The notes under the pieces are model-generated. The model made no database searches. It saw only the letters and a list, made by a program, of their open reading frames with translations, and had not been told where the DNA came from. Of a stretch of 52,335 nucleotides of DNA, positions 35,566 through 45,136 are shown in pieces. The translations under genes were made by a program, and so were the position numbers. Position 1 is the stretch's first letter; each line of letters begins with the position of its first letter. Source of the DNA: Flavobacteriaceae bacterium (GTDB taxonomy: Bacteria; Bacteroidota; Bacteroidia; Flavobacteriales; Flavobacteriaceae); the NCBI GenBank assembly GCA_029238515.1, contig JAQWFW010000025.1, positions 1 to 52,335 on the forward strand, read 5' to 3'.

Positions 35566-36586
35566 AACACTCTCCAAAACAGCTTTAGTGCTCATCTATT
35601 TTGTTATTATAGCTGGAGCTGTTGTCCGCATGACGGGTTCTGGAATGGGTTGTCCAGATTGGCCAAAGTGTTTTGGGTACTACATCCCTCCTACACAAGG
35701 AAAACAATTGCTATTTCAACCCAATCATGACTACAAAAAAGGTATGATGATTTTGGTCGATAGCGAACAATTTATGGTAGCTAGAGATGATTTTTCAACC
35801 TCTGAAACATTCAATCCAAAAAATTGGGAAGTGTACAGTACTCACGATTATGTGGCATACAATCCCGTTCATACATGGATCGAATACATCAACCGGCTCA
35901 TTGGTGCTTTTTCAGGAATCCCCATTTTAATATTGGGTATATGGTCTTTATGGTTTTTTAAAAAAAATAAGCGTATTACAATTGTTGCACTACTCACACT
36001 TTTTGGGATGGGCTTTCAAGCATGGCTTGGAAAAACAGTAGTGGACTCAAATCTTGCGCCCTACAAAATTACCATACATATGGTGATGGCGCTCCTTATC
36101 GTCGCGTTTATTTTGTATCTGATTTTTGCCAGTAAAACGTACTATAAAACACAACACTATCATGATTTGTTTTACAAGGTTTTGGTTGTTGGACTTATTT
36201 TAACATTAATTCAAATTGTGTTGGGTACTCAAGTGCGGCAATTTGTTGATGAACAAACCAAAACAATTGGTTATGAAAAATCGCTTTGGTTAGCTCAACC
36301 ACAGCTGAATTTTTACATTCATAGATCTTTATCAATTTTGGTACTTTTGATCAATGGCTATTTGTGGTTTTGTAACAGAAAAATGAATTTAGGGTACAAA
36401 AAAATAAACCTTGTGGTAGGATGCATTCTGCTCGAAATTTTTACGGGAATAATGATGTATTATTTTGATTTTCCGTTTTTGAGTCAACCCCTACACCTTG
36501 TGATTGCCTCCATTTTATTTGGAATACAAATGTATATTTTGCTTGAAGTATTGCATCAAAAAATAAATAACCCTATAATTGCTTAA
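35546..36586 (+). CDS. ctaA: Heme A synthase (CtaA/COX15)
   Basis: CtaA oxidises heme O to heme A in the inner membrane for cytochrome oxidase. The 346 residues have about eight hydrophobic helices. The N-terminal VVRMTGSGMGCPDWPKCFGYY carries the paired cysteines, and NPVHTWIEYINRLIG carries a heme-ligand-type histidine. Further histidines occur in the second half (FYIHRSLSI). It overlaps cca by 20 bp, an unusual coupling. An adjoining second ATG is possible at 35549. Confidence 0.94.
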   Translation: MMKQKFRTLSKTALVLIYFVIIAGAVVRMTGSGMGCPDWPKCFGYYIPPTQGKQLLFQPNHDYKKGMMILVDSEQFMVARDDFSTSETFNPKNWEVYSTHDYVAYNPVHTWIEYINRLIGAFSGIPILILGIWSLWFFKKNKRITIVALLTLFGMGFQAWLGKTVVDSNLAPYKITIHMVMALLIVAFILYLIFASKTYYKTQHYHDLFYKVLVVGLILTLIQIVLGTQVRQFVDEQTKTIGYEKSLWLAQPQLNFYIHRSLSILVLLINGYLWFCNRKMNLGYKKINLVVGCILLEIFTGIMMYYFDFPFLSQPLHLVIASILFGIQMYILLEVLHQKINNPIIA

Positions 36587-36595
36587 ATAAAAAAA

Positions 36596-37099
36596 ATGAT
36601 TTACCGATTTAGAGCCATACTGGACCACGATACTAAAGAAGATATTTTTCGAGATATTGAGATACGAAAAACAGACACTTTTGAAGATTTACACAACGTT
36701 CTTACACAATCTTTTGGGTTTGACGGAAGCGAAATGGCATCATTTTATGTCAGCAATGACGAATGGGATCAAGGGCAAGAAATTGCTTTATTTGATATGG
36801 GTCAAAATGACGATATACGAATGATGAACGAAACCATTATTGAAGATGTTGTAGACGAAGACCACACCAAGCTCATCTATATTTATGATTTTTTGAATAT
36901 GTGGACGTTTTTGGTTGAATTAGGCGAAATTGTTGAAGAAGCCGAAGGTACAGATTACCCTAACTTGATGTTTGTTTGTGGGCAAGTACCCTCAGAAGCA
37001 CCCGAAAAACAGTTTGAAGCTGATCAATCAGACGAAGACCATGATGGCTATCGCTTAGATGATTATGACGAGTTGAATTTTGATGAACACTGGAATTAA
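36596..37099 (+). CDS. Plasmid pRiA4b ORF-3-family protein
   Basis: This acidic 167-residue protein matches the pRiA4b ORF-3 family. IYRFRAILDHDTKEDIFRDIEI opens a beta-rich domain, FEDLHNVLTQSFGFDGSEMASF is the family's core, and LIYIYDFLNMWTFLVELG follows. The C-terminus is very acidic. The family has no proven function and is common in Bacteroidota. It lies 9 nt after ctaA, and its stop overlaps the convergent kinase-like gene by 4 bp. Confidence 0.88.
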   Translation: MIYRFRAILDHDTKEDIFRDIEIRKTDTFEDLHNVLTQSFGFDGSEMASFYVSNDEWDQGQEIALFDMGQNDDIRMMNETIIEDVVDEDHTKLIYIYDFLNMWTFLVELGEIVEEAEGTDYPNLMFVCGQVPSEAPEKQFEADQSDEDHDGYRLDDYDELNFDEHWN

Positions 37100-38160
37100 A
37101 AAATAACATCTGTGTTTTCGGTCTTGTAATTGAGTTTAATAAATTCAAAAGCATGTTTTAAAATTTCACCCATATTTTTGCTTTTGACAAACTTCGAATC
37201 ATTGGTGTATTCGAAAATCTTTGTTTTTAACATCACGACGTTATCTTGAGTCGACAAAGTATCATTGAGCATACAATCAATGAGTTTTTCAATCCTTTTA
37301 TCAAAACTAATCAATCGTTTGGCAATCATAGACCGTTCTTCTAACTTGTACTGATTGATGGATTCTTTTTGAAACTGATTTGAAACAAAATTGACAATGG
37401 TGAAATTTTCTTTAAAAAACTGAGGCCTATATATATTGAATTTTCCTTCGTATGATTGTTGATCAAAATCAATTGCACGAATTTTATACACAATATTATC
37501 AAAATCGTGGGTCGGAATAATTACATAATTGTAGGAACGCATATCGCCCAATAGGCGAATCATACATCGCTCATTAAATTTGACGAACTCCTTTGCGATT
37601 TGAGATTTTTCTGAAAATGAACAAGAAGGCAATAATGATTCTATAAATATATCGCCCGGAATTCCTGTAATATGCTCTTCTATTAAAGTCGTATTGTAAA
37701 CTAAGAAATTAAGATTAAATGGAGACAGCATATGCTCCAACTCAAGGCCATAAATTCGAGAGGCATCAGCTCTTTTGACATAGAAATAAGCATAATTATC
37801 ATTTAGAATATTACGTATTTTTATGCGAAACGGTTTTGAATTTCCGAACGTACAAAAATCTACAGCATCGACATTGAGAAAGGGAATTGTTTTTTCATTT
37901 CCGTCTGAATGTAAAATGGTATATATTTTTTTTAAACTCAAATCAATATCTGTTCGGTCAGACTCATTATAAAATACTCGTGTCCACAGCGTATCCTTAT
38001 CATCTTTATCGTAAACTACTACTGAACCCTGAAAACGCAATAAATCTTCATAAAAAATGGGCAATCGAATGTTTCGATTATATTCGTTTAAATACGATTT
38101 TAACTTCGAACAAACAGGATAGGACGGTTTTTTTAATGATATTTTTAAATCCTCTTTCAT
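37096..38160 (-). CDS. Hypothetical protein with cryptic kinase-like features
   Basis: The 354-residue protein matches no family that I can name. It has no signal peptide or membrane helix. Several pieces resemble a phosphotransferase fold. FYVKRAD near residue 129 could hold an ATP-binding lysine, and LLGDMRSYNYVI (about 203-214) resembles the GDxxxxN catalytic loop of HipA/aminoglycoside-kinase-like proteins. IRAIDFDQQ (about 227-235) resembles the metal-binding Asp motif. The ATG at 38158-38160 is chosen over the adjoining GTG. It stands alone. The kinase assignment is an inference from these motifs. Confidence 0.6.
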   Translation of the reverse strand: MKEDLKISLKKPSYPVCSKLKSYLNEYNRNIRLPIFYEDLLRFQGSVVVYDKDDKDTLWTRVFYNESDRTDIDLSLKKIYTILHSDGNEKTIPFLNVDAVDFCTFGNSKPFRIKIRNILNDNYAYFYVKRADASRIYGLELEHMLSPFNLNFLVYNTTLIEEHITGIPGDIFIESLLPSCSFSEKSQIAKEFVKFNERCMIRLLGDMRSYNYVIIPTHDFDNIVYKIRAIDFDQQSYEGKFNIYRPQFFKENFTIVNFVSNQFQKESINQYKLEERSMIAKRLISFDKRIEKLIDCMLNDTLSTQDNVVMLKTKIFEYTNDSKFVKSKNMGEILKHAFEFIKLNYKTENTDVIF

Positions 38161-38307
38161 CACACTTTGGTTTTACTAACAACTAAACACATGAATAGTC
38201 TTAATTTTCTCAATATAGAAAATAAAATTAAAGGTTTTATTTTTAAATTGTAACATTATTCAAAACATCTCGTCTTACAAACACAATCTATAACGCACAA
38301 GAGTCCT

Positions 38308-39204
38308 TTGGAAAATATTCTTACGATTTCAAACATTACAAAAAAATTTGGCTACCTCACGGCTGTCAACGACTTATCGTTTACTATCGAAAAAGGTAAC
38401 ATCTATGGTATTTTAGGCCCAAATGGAAGTGGGAAATCTACTACACTAGGAATGATTTTGAATGTGGTAAACAAAACCTCAGGAGATTATGCTTGGTTTG
38501 ATGGAACTATAGATACGCATCAGGCCCTAAAAAAGGTAGGAGCTATCATAGAACGCCCAAATTTTTATCCCTATATGTCTGCATATCAAAACCTTAAGTT
38601 AGTCTGTAAAATCAAAGATGTTCCAACTACAGCTATTGAAGTTGTTTTGGAAACCGTCGGTCTTTTGGATCGAAAAGACAGTCCATTTCGTACGTTTTCT
38701 TTGGGAATGAAACAACGTTTGGCCATCGCTTCGGCACTGCTCAATGATCCTGAAGTTTTAATTTTGGATGAACCTACAAATGGTTTAGATCCTCAAGGGA
38801 TTCATCAAATCAGAGAAATCATAAAAGGCATTGCGCAAAAAGGTACTACAATTCTTTTGGCATCGCATCTCTTAGACGAAGTCGAAAAAGTATGTACGCA
38901 CGTTGTGGTTTTGAGAAAAGGACACAAACTTTACTCTGGTCGTGTCGATGAAATGATCTCAAGTTATGGGTTTTTTGAGATGAAAAGCAATCAACAAGAA
39001 GTACTTTTGGAGTTTGTAGCCAACCACCCGAAAATAGCTAAACACAAACAAGATGGTGCGCTAATTACTGCTTTTCTTTCTGAACCCATTGAAGTGGAAA
39101 CTTTTATGGAAAACTTATATAGCAAAAAAATTATTTTAACACATTTTGTAAAACGAAAGGAAAGTTTGGAAGAACAATTCTTACAACTCACAGACGAAGC
39201 ATGA
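38308..39204 (+). CDS. ABC transporter ATP-binding protein (CcmA/NatA type)
   Basis: This is the 298-residue ATPase of an ABC-2 exporter. Walker A is GPNGSGKS near residue 35, the Q-loop follows, the signature appears as SLGMKQR (the S-x-G-M variant of this subfamily), and Walker B is ILDEPTNGLDPQG. The last 80 residues form the extra regulatory region of the subfamily. The start is a TTG at 38308, and it overlaps the permease gene by 4 nt. Substrate is unknown; homologous pairs export antibiotics, lantibiotics or sodium. Confidence 0.92.
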   Translation: MENILTISNITKKFGYLTAVNDLSFTIEKGNIYGILGPNGSGKSTTLGMILNVVNKTSGDYAWFDGTIDTHQALKKVGAIIERPNFYPYMSAYQNLKLVCKIKDVPTTAIEVVLETVGLLDRKDSPFRTFSLGMKQRLAIASALLNDPEVLILDEPTNGLDPQGIHQIREIIKGIAQKGTTILLASHLLDEVEKVCTHVVVLRKGHKLYSGRVDEMISSYGFFEMKSNQQEVLLEFVANHPKIAKHKQDGALITAFLSEPIEVETFMENLYSKKIILTHFVKRKESLEEQFLQLTDEA

Positions 39205-40025
39205 TACGCCTTTTACAATTAGAACTTCAAAAACTACTGCTCAACCGAACGAGTAAAATACTGATTTTCATATCCTTTATACTCCCTTTGTGTGTGATTG
39301 TATTATCTGCAATAAAAATTAACTTTTTTGGTTTTTTTACCCTTGAATTAGGTGAACTGGGGATATTTAACTTTCCAATTGTTTGGCACATCACAACCTA
39401 TTTCTCGGCCTTATTTAAATTCTTCTTTGCAATTGTCGTAGTATCAATGATTGGTAACGAATACAGCAATAAGACATTGAAACAAAACCTAATTGATGGG
39501 CTAAGTAAAAAAGAATTTATACTGTCTAAATTTTACGCCATTGTATTTTTCTCTTTGATCTCAACCCTTATCATCTTTTGTATTTCATTGCTTCTTGGAC
39601 TTATCTATTCGAGCTACAATGAAATCAATATTATCATACGAGAAATAGAATTCTTACCTGCATATTTCGTGAAATTAGTTGGATTCTTTTCGTTCTGTTT
39701 GTTTCTAGGTGTATTGGCCAAAAGATCGGCCTTTGCACTGGCTTTTTTGTTTGTCGATTTTATTTTTGAATGGATTATTTTTGGGCTTATCTCTTGGAAG
39801 TTTGACATGGCGTTAGCAACAAAAATTCAAAACTTTTTGCCTTTAACTTCGATGTCAAACCTTATTAAACAACCGTTCCAACGCGTAGCAATGTCAAAAT
39901 TTCCTGACAAAAATAGTTTGGATTACGATTATGCAGTGCATCTTGACACCACGCTTATTGTTCTTGCATGGACTGCGATTTTCATTTACTTCTCATACGC
40001 CCTTCTAAAGAAAAGAGATTTATAA
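39201..40025 (+). CDS. ABC-2 type permease
   Basis: The 274-residue membrane protein has about six hydrophobic helices. It is coupled by an ATGA overlap to the ATPase gene, and the two form one exporter. MIGNEYSNKTLKQNLIDGLSKKEF, near residues 88-111, is the cytoplasmic coupling region characteristic of the bacitracin/lantibiotic-type permeases. A family substrate cannot be read from the sequence. Confidence 0.9.
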   Translation: MIRLLQLELQKLLLNRTSKILIFISFILPLCVIVLSAIKINFFGFFTLELGELGIFNFPIVWHITTYFSALFKFFFAIVVVSMIGNEYSNKTLKQNLIDGLSKKEFILSKFYAIVFFSLISTLIIFCISLLLGLIYSSYNEINIIIREIEFLPAYFVKLVGFFSFCLFLGVLAKRSAFALAFLFVDFIFEWIIFGLISWKFDMALATKIQNFLPLTSMSNLIKQPFQRVAMSKFPDKNSLDYDYAVHLDTTLIVLAWTAIFIYFSYALLKKRDL

Positions 40026-40102
40026 TTTTTGGTTTAGGCATCATTAAACATTTCAAAAAATTTTGTTAAGAGTTTTAATGGCCAATCTATATTCAGTAAT
40101 TT

Positions 40103-43100
40103 GTGAAAAAATTTCCTTTGATGAGATTTACAATATCTATTGCCCTATTTCTTTTAAGTACCCTTGGATTTGCTCAAGCAGAAGCGTCGCATTGGTATTT
40201 TGGAGATGGTGCTGGACTTATTTTTGATGTTAATGCAGGTACAGTTTCAGCTACAACTGATGCTTCAGGGACCATTCAAACAAATGAAGGGTGTTCCTCT
40301 ATTTCTGACTTAAATGGTAATTTATTGTTTTATACTGATGGACGAAATGTTTGGGACAAAAACCACAACATTATGCCTAATGCCAATTACAATGCGGGAA
40401 CAGGACTAATGGGTGATCCATCGAGTACATCTTCTGGTTTAATTGTACCAAAACCAGGAAATCCAAACGAGTACTATGTGTTTACCGTAGACGAACCTCA
40501 TCATCAAAATGCATTTGCCTTTCCAAATCAAGGTCCAGCTGACGAAGATGGAAATCCTATTCCCAACTACACAACAGCAAATGGGAACCCTAACGGTAGT
40601 GTCCCAGGAGATGATGACGGTTTTAATAATGGATTAGCATATTCTTTAATAGACCTTACCCTAAATAATGGTAATGGTGATGTTGTTTCAACTGAAAAAA
40701 ATGTTCAATTACAAACCTATGACCCTACGGATCAAGCACAAGACAGTTATAAATGTTCAGAAAAAATTACGGCTGTTGAACACGCCGATGGATCATCATA
40801 TTGGATTCTAACTCATTTTATAGATAAATTTTACGCGTTTAGGGTAGATGGTACTGGGGTGAATACGACGCCCATCTCCACACAAATTGCCCCGCTCATT
40901 ACGGAACAAGGGTACAGAAGAAATGCTATTGGCTATATGAAAGCTTCGCCAGACGGCACTAAAATTGCACTTTGTCACAGACAAAATGGTAATCAGCAGG
41001 GTGGATTTTCAAACAACACCGGAAGTGTTCGTTTGTATGATTTTGACAACGCAACAGGCATTTTATCAAATCAAATAAATTTATTTCCAAATTCTGGGCC
41101 TTATGGTTTAGAGTTTTCTCCTGATTCATCAAAATTGTATGTTTCCAATGATGGCTCTGTTGTACAATTTGATTTAAATTTATCAAGTCCCTCAAGCTCA
41201 TTTGTATATGTACATACTAACCCCTTTGACCCTGTGCAAAATAGAGTGCCTTTTATTGGAGCACTTCAACTTGGTCCAGATGGAAAAATTTATGCAGCAA
41301 ATACTGCTGATGATCAGAGTTTAGACGTAATTAATGACCCCAATGAAGTAGGCGCAGGGTGTAATTATGTGCAAAATGGAATGCAATTATCAAATGGAAC
41401 GTCGGTAAATATCGGCTTACCCCCTTTCATTCAATCTTTTTTCTTAGCTTCTATAACATTTGAAAATTCTTGCACCAACCAAAACGTGCAATTTAATGTC
41501 AACACCTCTCAAAGTTACGACAGCATCGTTTGGGATTTTGGGGATGGTGTTGGAACATCTACTCAAGATAGCCCAACTTACACGTACACCAATCCAGGCA
41601 CCTATGCGGTATCGGCTGAAATAACTATCGGAACAGACGTTAGTTTGTTTTCAGAAAATATTACAATTAGCATTAACCCTGTTGCAAATCCTGTATCTGA
41701 TATAGACGAATGCGATGATGATGGTGATGGTGTGGTAACTTTTGATTTTGCAAATGAACAAACGCAAGTCTTGGGTGCGCAAAATCCAGCTAACTTTACA
41801 GTCTCTTATTACAGCTCTTTAACCGATGCAGAAAACAATACTGCACCGCTTACTGTTCCCTATCAAAACACCAATGCAACCGAAGAAATTTTTATTAGAA
41901 TTGAAAATAACAGCAATACTAATTGTTTTGATACCACATCATTCAACCTCACTGTTTTTGATACCCCAACAGCCAACACAGTAGCCACTGTGGAAGAATG
42001 TGATGATTTAAATGATGGTGATGACGCTAATGGCCAAAAAGAAATAGATTTGACTGCTTTCGACTCAGATGTTTTGGACACACAAGACGCTACGCTTTTT
42101 AGCGTAAGCTACCACCTTACTCAAGCTGAAGCAGATGCGAATACTGGAGCATTGTCTTCGCCCTACTACAATACCACAGCTTTTACCTACCAAGTTTTTG
42201 CACGTATAGAAAATAATTTAAAAACAGACTGTTTTGATACTATAGAATTTACGGTAAACATTAACCCCATTCCAATAGCGCTAAATGCAGATTTAATTCA
42301 ATGTGATGAAGATGGTGTAAATGATGGGTTGACTGTATTTAATTTAGATGAAGCCAATGATGCGTTGACCAACAGTATCCCCAACCGCAGTACAAAATTT
42401 TACCTTACATTAAATGATGCCCAAAATTCCACAGGAGAAATTGCCGCATCACCGTTTACTAATACTGCAAACACGCAAACCATTTACGTACAAGTGATTG
42501 ATGACAACACAGAATGTTTTGATATTTCAAAATTAACCCTTGATGTAAGTTTAACTTCTGGACAAGATGCAGAATTACCATTATGTGATGATGGTCTCGA
42601 AGATGGTCTTAGAGCATTTACCTTAAGCGATGCCACTCCAACGATTCTTGCAGGACTACCCACAGGTTATAATTTAGTGTACTATGAAACATACGATGAT
42701 GCGCTCGTAGAGCAAAATGAATTAGGAACTATCTTTACCAATACCAATCCTTACAATCAGACTATTTATGCACGAATAGAAAACAATAACCAATGCTATG
42801 GGATTAATAAATTGGAACTGACGGTGTTCCCTTTACCGCAGTTGGATAAAGGTGATCAAACGTTTTTTTGTATTGACTCGAACTCAGCTCCTGTTTTTTT
42901 AAATAGCGGGATTATTGGCAACCCCCTGGATTATACATATCTCTGGTCTAATGGTGAAACAACGGAAGAAATAGAAATTGATCAAGGAGGAACATACACT
43001 GTAACGGTAACTAATGCAAATAACTGTATACAAACAAAAAGCACTACTGTTGTTAATTCTAATATAGCGACCATAGATAACATTGTAATCAATGATGTAA

Positions 43101-43543
43101 GTACCAACAATACGGTTACTGTTTTTGCTACTGGAGATGGTGACTATGAATATGCTTTGGATGATGAATTAGGCCCTTATCAAGACGATACCACGTTTTA
43201 TAATGTAAGTCCAGGGTATCATACAGTATACGTCAGAGATAAAAACGGTTGTGGAATAGCGAACAAAGCCATTTCAGTCATTGGTTTTCCAAACTTTTTT
43301 ACACCAAATAATGATGGTTTCAACGACACATGGCAAGTTTATGGCATAAATACACCAAGTCAATCCAACAGCGAAATATACATTTTTGATCGCTATGGAA
43401 AATTACTAAAGCAATTGGCATACAACAGTGTAGGTTGGGACGGAACTTATAATGGATACCAAATGCCAACTTCAGACTACTGGTTTTATATCAAATTAGG
43501 AGATAATCGTATCTTTAGAGGGCATTTTACGCTTAAACGTTAA
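40103..43543 (+). CDS. Secreted T9SS type-B cargo with propeller, PKD and tandem repeats
   Basis: The 1146-residue protein starts with a signal peptide (about residues 1-25, ending FAQA) from a GTG codon. Residues 26-450 resemble a beta-propeller surface domain (ASHWYFGDGAGLIFDV). A PKD domain at about 452-530 has WDFGDG. Four similar repeats of 90-100 residues follow (about 535-912), each starting with a Cys-Asp-rich loop (ECDDDGDG, ECDDLNDG, QCDEDGVNDG, LCDDGLEDG). An Ig-like domain comes next. The end carries the gliding-associated type-B sorting domain (FFTPNNDGFNDTW, FDRYGKLL). It is probably exported by T9SS to the surface. Confidence 0.88.
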   Translation: MKKFPLMRFTISIALFLLSTLGFAQAEASHWYFGDGAGLIFDVNAGTVSATTDASGTIQTNEGCSSISDLNGNLLFYTDGRNVWDKNHNIMPNANYNAGTGLMGDPSSTSSGLIVPKPGNPNEYYVFTVDEPHHQNAFAFPNQGPADEDGNPIPNYTTANGNPNGSVPGDDDGFNNGLAYSLIDLTLNNGNGDVVSTEKNVQLQTYDPTDQAQDSYKCSEKITAVEHADGSSYWILTHFIDKFYAFRVDGTGVNTTPISTQIAPLITEQGYRRNAIGYMKASPDGTKIALCHRQNGNQQGGFSNNTGSVRLYDFDNATGILSNQINLFPNSGPYGLEFSPDSSKLYVSNDGSVVQFDLNLSSPSSSFVYVHTNPFDPVQNRVPFIGALQLGPDGKIYAANTADDQSLDVINDPNEVGAGCNYVQNGMQLSNGTSVNIGLPPFIQSFFLASITFENSCTNQNVQFNVNTSQSYDSIVWDFGDGVGTSTQDSPTYTYTNPGTYAVSAEITIGTDVSLFSENITISINPVANPVSDIDECDDDGDGVVTFDFANEQTQVLGAQNPANFTVSYYSSLTDAENNTAPLTVPYQNTNATEEIFIRIENNSNTNCFDTTSFNLTVFDTPTANTVATVEECDDLNDGDDANGQKEIDLTAFDSDVLDTQDATLFSVSYHLTQAEADANTGALSSPYYNTTAFTYQVFARIENNLKTDCFDTIEFTVNINPIPIALNADLIQCDEDGVNDGLTVFNLDEANDALTNSIPNRSTKFYLTLNDAQNSTGEIAASPFTNTANTQTIYVQVIDDNTECFDISKLTLDVSLTSGQDAELPLCDDGLEDGLRAFTLSDATPTILAGLPTGYNLVYYETYDDALVEQNELGTIFTNTNPYNQTIYARIENNNQCYGINKLELTVFPLPQLDKGDQTFFCIDSNSAPVFLNSGIIGNPLDYTYLWSNGETTEEIEIDQGGTYTVTVTNANNCIQTKSTTVVNSNIATIDNIVINDVSTNNTVTVFATGDGDYEYALDDELGPYQDDTTFYNVSPGYHTVYVRDKNGCGIANKAISVIGFPNFFTPNNDGFNDTWQVYGINTPSQSNSEIYIFDRYGKLLKQLAYNSVGWDGTYNGYQMPTSDYWFYIKLGDNRIFRGHFTLKR
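41701..42840 (+). repeat. Four tandem protein-coding repeats of about 270-300 bp
   Basis: Starts lie near 41701, 41989, 42293 and 42571. Each unit encodes a Cys-Asp-rich opening, a Thr-rich middle and an ending resembling IRIENN...CFDT (the fourth has ARIENNNQCYG). The DNA copies are diverged, so the pattern is clearer at the protein level. Confidence 0.7.
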
Positions 43544-43546
43544 AAT

Positions 43547-45067
43547 ATGAATCCATTAGGACGATTAATGTTTTGTTGTTTATTCCTTTTAGCAACAAAA
43601 GGGCTAGGGCAATCTATCGCCTTATATGAGCAACACAATGGACGATATGACTATACAGCAATAGGAAACACCCTCAATACATCAGAAAATGGAGCCTTTA
43701 CGAATTGCTCCATACTAACAAGTTCTGAAGCAAATTTGTCCCTGTCCAACAATCAATATATCATTGCTGCTTATTTATATTGGGCGGGTTCTGGAACTGG
43801 AGATTTTGAAATAAATTTAAATACAATTCCCATTGTACCAGAACGAACATTTACTTATTCCCTGGATGCAAATAGAGTGTTTTTTGCTGCATTTGCAGAA
43901 GTTACTGAATGGGTTCAAAATCAAGGAAACGGCACCTATACGCTGAGTAATTTGGAGGATATAGATATTTCCGAAAACTATTGTTCAACAGGTACAAATT
44001 TTGCAGGATGGTCAATAGTAGTTATTTATGAAGATGAAAATCTACCCCTCAATCAAATCAATATTTATGACGGTCTGGAAACAGTGCCAGAAGCTATTAC
44101 AATTGAATTAGATAACCTGAATGTTTTGGATGTTGATGGCGCCAAAATTGGCTTTATCGCTTGGGAAGGAGATTCCAGCTTGGCGGTCAATGAATCTTTA
44201 CGAATGAATGGTTTTTTACTGAGCAATCCCCCCTTAAATCCTTCAACAAATGCCTTTAATGGTACCAATAGTTTTACTGGCGAAAATGATTTGTACAACA
44301 TGGATATTGACGTTTATCCAATTCAAAATACAATCAATGTTGGCGATACATCAGCGACCATCGAACTCACTTCTGGTCAAGATTTAGTGATGGTCAATAG
44401 CATCATCACTGTATTGAATAGTCAACTTCCCGACGCAACCATAGAATTGACTAACAGTTCGGAAACTAATTGTTTTTCACGTACAGTGCTTTTGGAATAT
44501 ACCATTTCAAACATCAATGCAACAGATGAGCTCCCAGCAGGAACGCCTATTGCTTTTTATATCGAAAACATACTTGTTGGACAGACTACTACAGATGAAA
44601 CTATTGCTATTGGTGCTTCCATAACAAATGCAATTGAAATTGAAATAAGTCCTGATGTGCCTGATCAATTTGAAATTATAGCTGTGGTGGATGACACTGG
44701 AAATGGAACAGGGGTTGTTGCTGAAATCAAAGAAGACAACAACAGTACGAACCTCACTCTAGATTTATCAAATGATGGCTGTCCTGTAGTGGTACCTCAA
44801 GGGTTTTCGCCAAATGGAGATGGATTCAATGACTGGTTCAATATTCAGGGGCTGTACGATGTGTTTTTAAATCATAAATTATTGATTTACAACCGCTTTG
44901 GTACATTAATTTTTGAAGGAAATAATGACCTCAAATGGAACGGGGCTTCCAACCGTGGACCCAACCCAAGTTCAAAAAAATTACCTGCTGGTACCTATTA
45001 TTATGTTTTGCATTTGAATGAGAAAGGTTATGGTTCAAAAACGGGCTGGGTGTACATAAACTATTGA
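43547..45067 (+). CDS. Secreted T9SS type-B cargo protein
   Basis: The 506-residue protein has a signal peptide (about 1-22, ending LGQS). The N-terminal 260 residues (about 23-280) resemble surface adhesion-like domains (AAYLYWAGSGTGDFEIN), and a CARDB-like region with LEYTISNINATDELPAGTPIAFYI spans about 305-405. The C-terminus is a type-B sorting domain (FSPNGDGFNDWF, IYNRFGTLIFEG, LPAGTYYYVLHL). It begins 3 nt after the first cargo gene and is likely co-transcribed with it, so the two may form a surface complex. Function is unknown. Confidence 0.87.
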   Translation: MNPLGRLMFCCLFLLATKGLGQSIALYEQHNGRYDYTAIGNTLNTSENGAFTNCSILTSSEANLSLSNNQYIIAAYLYWAGSGTGDFEINLNTIPIVPERTFTYSLDANRVFFAAFAEVTEWVQNQGNGTYTLSNLEDIDISENYCSTGTNFAGWSIVVIYEDENLPLNQINIYDGLETVPEAITIELDNLNVLDVDGAKIGFIAWEGDSSLAVNESLRMNGFLLSNPPLNPSTNAFNGTNSFTGENDLYNMDIDVYPIQNTINVGDTSATIELTSGQDLVMVNSIITVLNSQLPDATIELTNSSETNCFSRTVLLEYTISNINATDELPAGTPIAFYIENILVGQTTTDETIAIGASITNAIEIEISPDVPDQFEIIAVVDDTGNGTGVVAEIKEDNNSTNLTLDLSNDGCPVVVPQGFSPNGDGFNDWFNIQGLYDVFLNHKLLIYNRFGTLIFEGNNDLKWNGASNRGPNPSSKKLPAGTYYYVLHLNEKGYGSKTGWVYINY

Positions 45068-45101
45068 TTTACAGTATAAATAAAAAGAAACTTCGTACTC
45101 G

Positions 45102-45132
45102 TTGCAGTAAACAACAGATTGCCTTAATTTTG
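45102..45132 (+). promoter_or_regulatory. Promoter of uvrB, abutting the start codon
   Basis: TTG at 45102-45104, a 20-nt spacer and TAATTTTG at 45125-45132 are exact to consensus. Only 4 nt separate the element from the ATG at 45137, so the message may be leaderless. Confidence 0.65.
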
Positions 45133-45136
45133 CATT

